Below the pieces are notes generated by a model that saw only the letters and a program-made list of their open reading frames with translations, was not told the DNA's origin and searched no databases. From positions 6,897,001 to 6,961,000 of the forward strand of contig NZ_CP025113.1 in assembly GCF_002831585.1 (NCBI RefSeq): a stretch of DNA of 64,000 bases, given 5' to 3'. Below, piece after piece: positions 62,307 through 64,000 of this stretch. The position numbers were made by a program, and so were the translations under genes. Source of the DNA: Bradyrhizobium sp. SK17. GTDB lineage: Bacteria > Pseudomonadota > Alphaproteobacteria > Rhizobiales > Xanthobacteraceae. Numbering within the stretch: position 1 is the stretch's first letter; each line of letters begins with the position of its first letter.

Positions 62307-63020
62307 ATGTCGCGACATCTGGGCAGCGAGTACGAGGCGATCAAATCGCCGTGGACGGAATACGCGGTCTACAGTCTACCCGATGCCTCCCGGATGGAAA
62401 TCCGCGACCGTCAACCGCTGATGGATGCCATGAACGGCATCATCGCCATCAACTGGCAGGCTCGCGAACCACACTGGACCGCCGCCTCCTCACCCTTCGA
62501 CAAGAAGTACAGCCTGATCCTCGTCTATGGCGGCGCGGGCCTTGTGGCCTTCTCGGTTTACCGCATCCTGAAGATGTCGGCGGGACTTGGAATCTATCGC
62601 AGTGGCACGGAAGTGCTACCGGCGCATCAAGGCCGCGGCTTCTACGGCTTCTTCACATCGGAAGTGCTGAGGTGCTCGGGCGCTGCCGAGCGAGCCGACG
62701 GCAACGTGCTCTATGGTTGGCGAACCCGCAATCCGATCGTCTGGGCCGCGAACGCTAAAATTTGCGAAAAAGTGTCACCATCGTTGCTCGACGATGCACA
62801 GGATCCTGCACTGCAGGCTGCCTGTGTCGAGATGTGCACCTCGCTCTATCCGGGCAAGCCGCTCGAATTGCCCGACATGATCATGCGTGGTGCTTACGGC
62901 CACATTAAACACCATCGACAGGCCTATCATGGCACCGCGTCGCTGGTCGACGCCGCGATGTCGCGCAAGATTCCAAATTCAGCGGACGCCCTTTTCTCAG
63001 TCGGTTACGCGAGGGTCTGA
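62307..63020 (+). CDS. Uncharacterised protein, possible acyltransferase-like
   Basis: This is 237 residues from the ATG at 62307, with GGAG 9 bases upstream. GTEVLPAHQGRGFYGFFTSE has a weak resemblance to the acetyl-CoA loop of GNAT proteins, and YSLILVYGGAGLVAFSVYRI may be a core strand. I do not recognise the family with certainty. Its stop overlaps the start of the MFS gene (TGATG), so the two are coupled. Confidence 0.6.
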   Translation: MSRHLGSEYEAIKSPWTEYAVYSLPDASRMEIRDRQPLMDAMNGIIAINWQAREPHWTAASSPFDKKYSLILVYGGAGLVAFSVYRILKMSAGLGIYRSGTEVLPAHQGRGFYGFFTSEVLRCSGAAERADGNVLYGWRTRNPIVWAANAKICEKVSPSLLDDAQDPALQAACVEMCTSLYPGKPLELPDMIMRGAYGHIKHHRQAYHGTASLVDAAMSRKIPNSADALFSVGYARV

Positions 63021-64000
63021 TGACGATGCTCGGACAGCAAGCAGTTTACGCCCCGACGTCGCGCTTCACCGATCGCGCCTATCTCGCCTGGACGGCAGTG
63101 GCGATCGCCTACGCCATCGCGTTTCTGCAGCGCGTGTCGCCGCAGTCCATCAGCCTCAGCTTCATGCATGATTTCAACACCGACGCCGCCGGTGTTGCGA
63201 TGCTCGCCTCGAGTTACTTCTGGGGCTACACCCTGATGCAGATTCCGGCCGGCCTTCTGGTCGACCGTTTCGGCGTCAAGCGCGTCGTCCTCGCCAGCAT
63301 GATCGCCTCGTCGCTCGGCAGCGCGGCGTTCGCGCTCGCGCCGAATTTGCTCGACGTCTTTGCCGCGCGCCTGATCGTCGCTTGTGGTGATGCGCTGGTC
63401 TTCACCGCGCTCCTGAAGCTCGTGGCGCAGAGCTTCGCCGACGAGCGGTTTGGTATGATGTCGGGCATCTCGCAGGTCTCCGGCTATGTCGGAGGCGTGA
63501 TTGCCACCACGCCGCTGGCCGCCGCGGTCTCCGGCTTTGGTTGGCGGGCCTGCTTCCTGTTCATTGCCTGTGTCGGACTTGCCAATCTCGCCTTCGCCAA
63601 GCTTGCGCTGAAGCCCGATCCGGTCTCGCACAGCAACAAGACGCTGAAAGGCGTCGTGGGTGCCGCGCGGCGATCACTTGCCCACGTCGCGAACTGGGGC
63701 TGCGCAATGACGTTCGCCTCGCACTTTGCGGTCGTGACGACGCTGTCGGGCGTCTGGGGCATTCCGATGGTTGCGCACTTCTTCCATATTTCCCCGACCG
63801 CCGCCGGCACGCCGCTGCTCGCTTTCATGATCGGCAATGCGCTCGGTTCGGTCTTCCTGGGTCATGTCGCCGATCGCGCGGCAGCTGCACTCGACCGCGC
63901 GCTGATCCAGATCTGCGCATTGCGCATGCTGCTGATCGCGCTGCTGCTGCCGCCGATCGCTCAGACATTCGGGCTCGTCTACGTCACCGTCGTGTTCACC
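63020..64000 (+). CDS. MFS transporter, C-terminus beyond window
   Basis: The frame is open from the ATG at 63020 to the right edge (327 codons). Helices and the MFS signature loop are clear: QIPAGLLVDRFGVKRVVLAS after transmembrane 2, FAARLIVACGDALVFTALLK, and a second repeat starting near FASHFAVVTTLSGVWGIPMV. Coupling to the upstream protein suggests export or import of its substrate or product. Confidence 0.9.
   Translation, partial: MTMLGQQAVYAPTSRFTDRAYLAWTAVAIAYAIAFLQRVSPQSISLSFMHDFNTDAAGVAMLASSYFWGYTLMQIPAGLLVDRFGVKRVVLASMIASSLGSAAFALAPNLLDVFAARLIVACGDALVFTALLKLVAQSFADERFGMMSGISQVSGYVGGVIATTPLAAAVSGFGWRACFLFIACVGLANLAFAKLALKPDPVSHSNKTLKGVVGAARRSLAHVANWGCAMTFASHFAVVTTLSGVWGIPMVAHFFHISPTAAGTPLLAFMIGNALGSVFLGHVADRAAAALDRALIQICALRMLLIALLLPPIAQTFGLVYVTVVFT

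Noticed and set aside
1..64000. CRISPR arrays, tRNA and rRNA genes
   Set aside because: No regularly spaced short repeats and no tRNA or rRNA signature sequences were seen on either strand; a covariance search was not possible.

Overview
The window looks like a soil alphaproteobacterium close to Bradyrhizobium. This rests on the high G+C, an Omp2b-type porin, many branched-chain-amino-acid-type (HAAT) ABC transporters, FNR-like Crp paralogues, a phasin, and small repeats typical of that group. No rRNA, tRNA or CRISPR array was seen. Species-level identity is an inference.

Left third (1-27,300): accessory DNA. A secreted protein of unknown function runs off the left edge and is open for all 516 codons to the edge. 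It is followed by debris of a plasmid/phage RepA-like ATPase and a cupin fragment, then a porin and a Crp/Fnr regulator. A catabolic cluster follows: L-serine dehydratase, GntR/FCD regulator, amidase, luciferase-like flavin monooxygenase and RidA on the minus strand. Facing it on the plus strand are a flavin reductase fused to a MarR-like domain, a 3-hydroxyisobutyrate-dehydrogenase-like enzyme and a small protein. A complete HAAT transporter (with a LivM-LivG fusion) plus another flavin reductase-like gene reads leftward from a promoter region shared with luxR, and luxI follows luxR. A 16-bp palindrome (AACTGAAATTTCAGTT and close variants) recurs at four start regions: crp, ridA, the reductase-MarR gene, and the livK/luxR divide. 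This suggests one regulon joining uptake, oxidation and possibly quorum sensing, and it is the best candidate for an undescribed system here. An IS21-family element, repeats, and an excisionase-like/tyrosine-recombinase pair close the region.

Middle (27,350-40,250): metabolic genes. These are an enoyl-CoA hydratase, a molybdopterin oxidoreductase, a Tat-exported solute-binding protein, a Tat-exported amidohydrolase, a Crp/Fnr regulator, a five-gene ABC importer operon with a metallophosphoesterase, and a zinc alcohol dehydrogenase.

Second catabolic cluster (40,296-53,416): a HAAT transporter with its own binding protein, a three-subunit xanthine-dehydrogenase-type hydroxylase, a divergent luciferase-like monooxygenase coupled to a PuuE-like deacetylase, and an operon of a flavin-dependent oxygenase, its flavin reductase and a TetR regulator. 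It repeats the logic of the first cluster (transport plus two-component flavin oxygenase plus C-N hydrolase) with different proteins.

Right end (53,657-64,000): a GNAT, a chain of very small overlapping ORFs including a 22-residue membrane peptide, and a lysis-like cassette (lysozyme-like protein, proline-rich protein, four-helix membrane protein) lying between two ~387-bp direct repeats. Then come small membrane proteins, a phasin, an FMN-dependent hydroxy-acid dehydrogenase, a GlxA-type AraC regulator, an unknown protein and the start of an MFS transporter.
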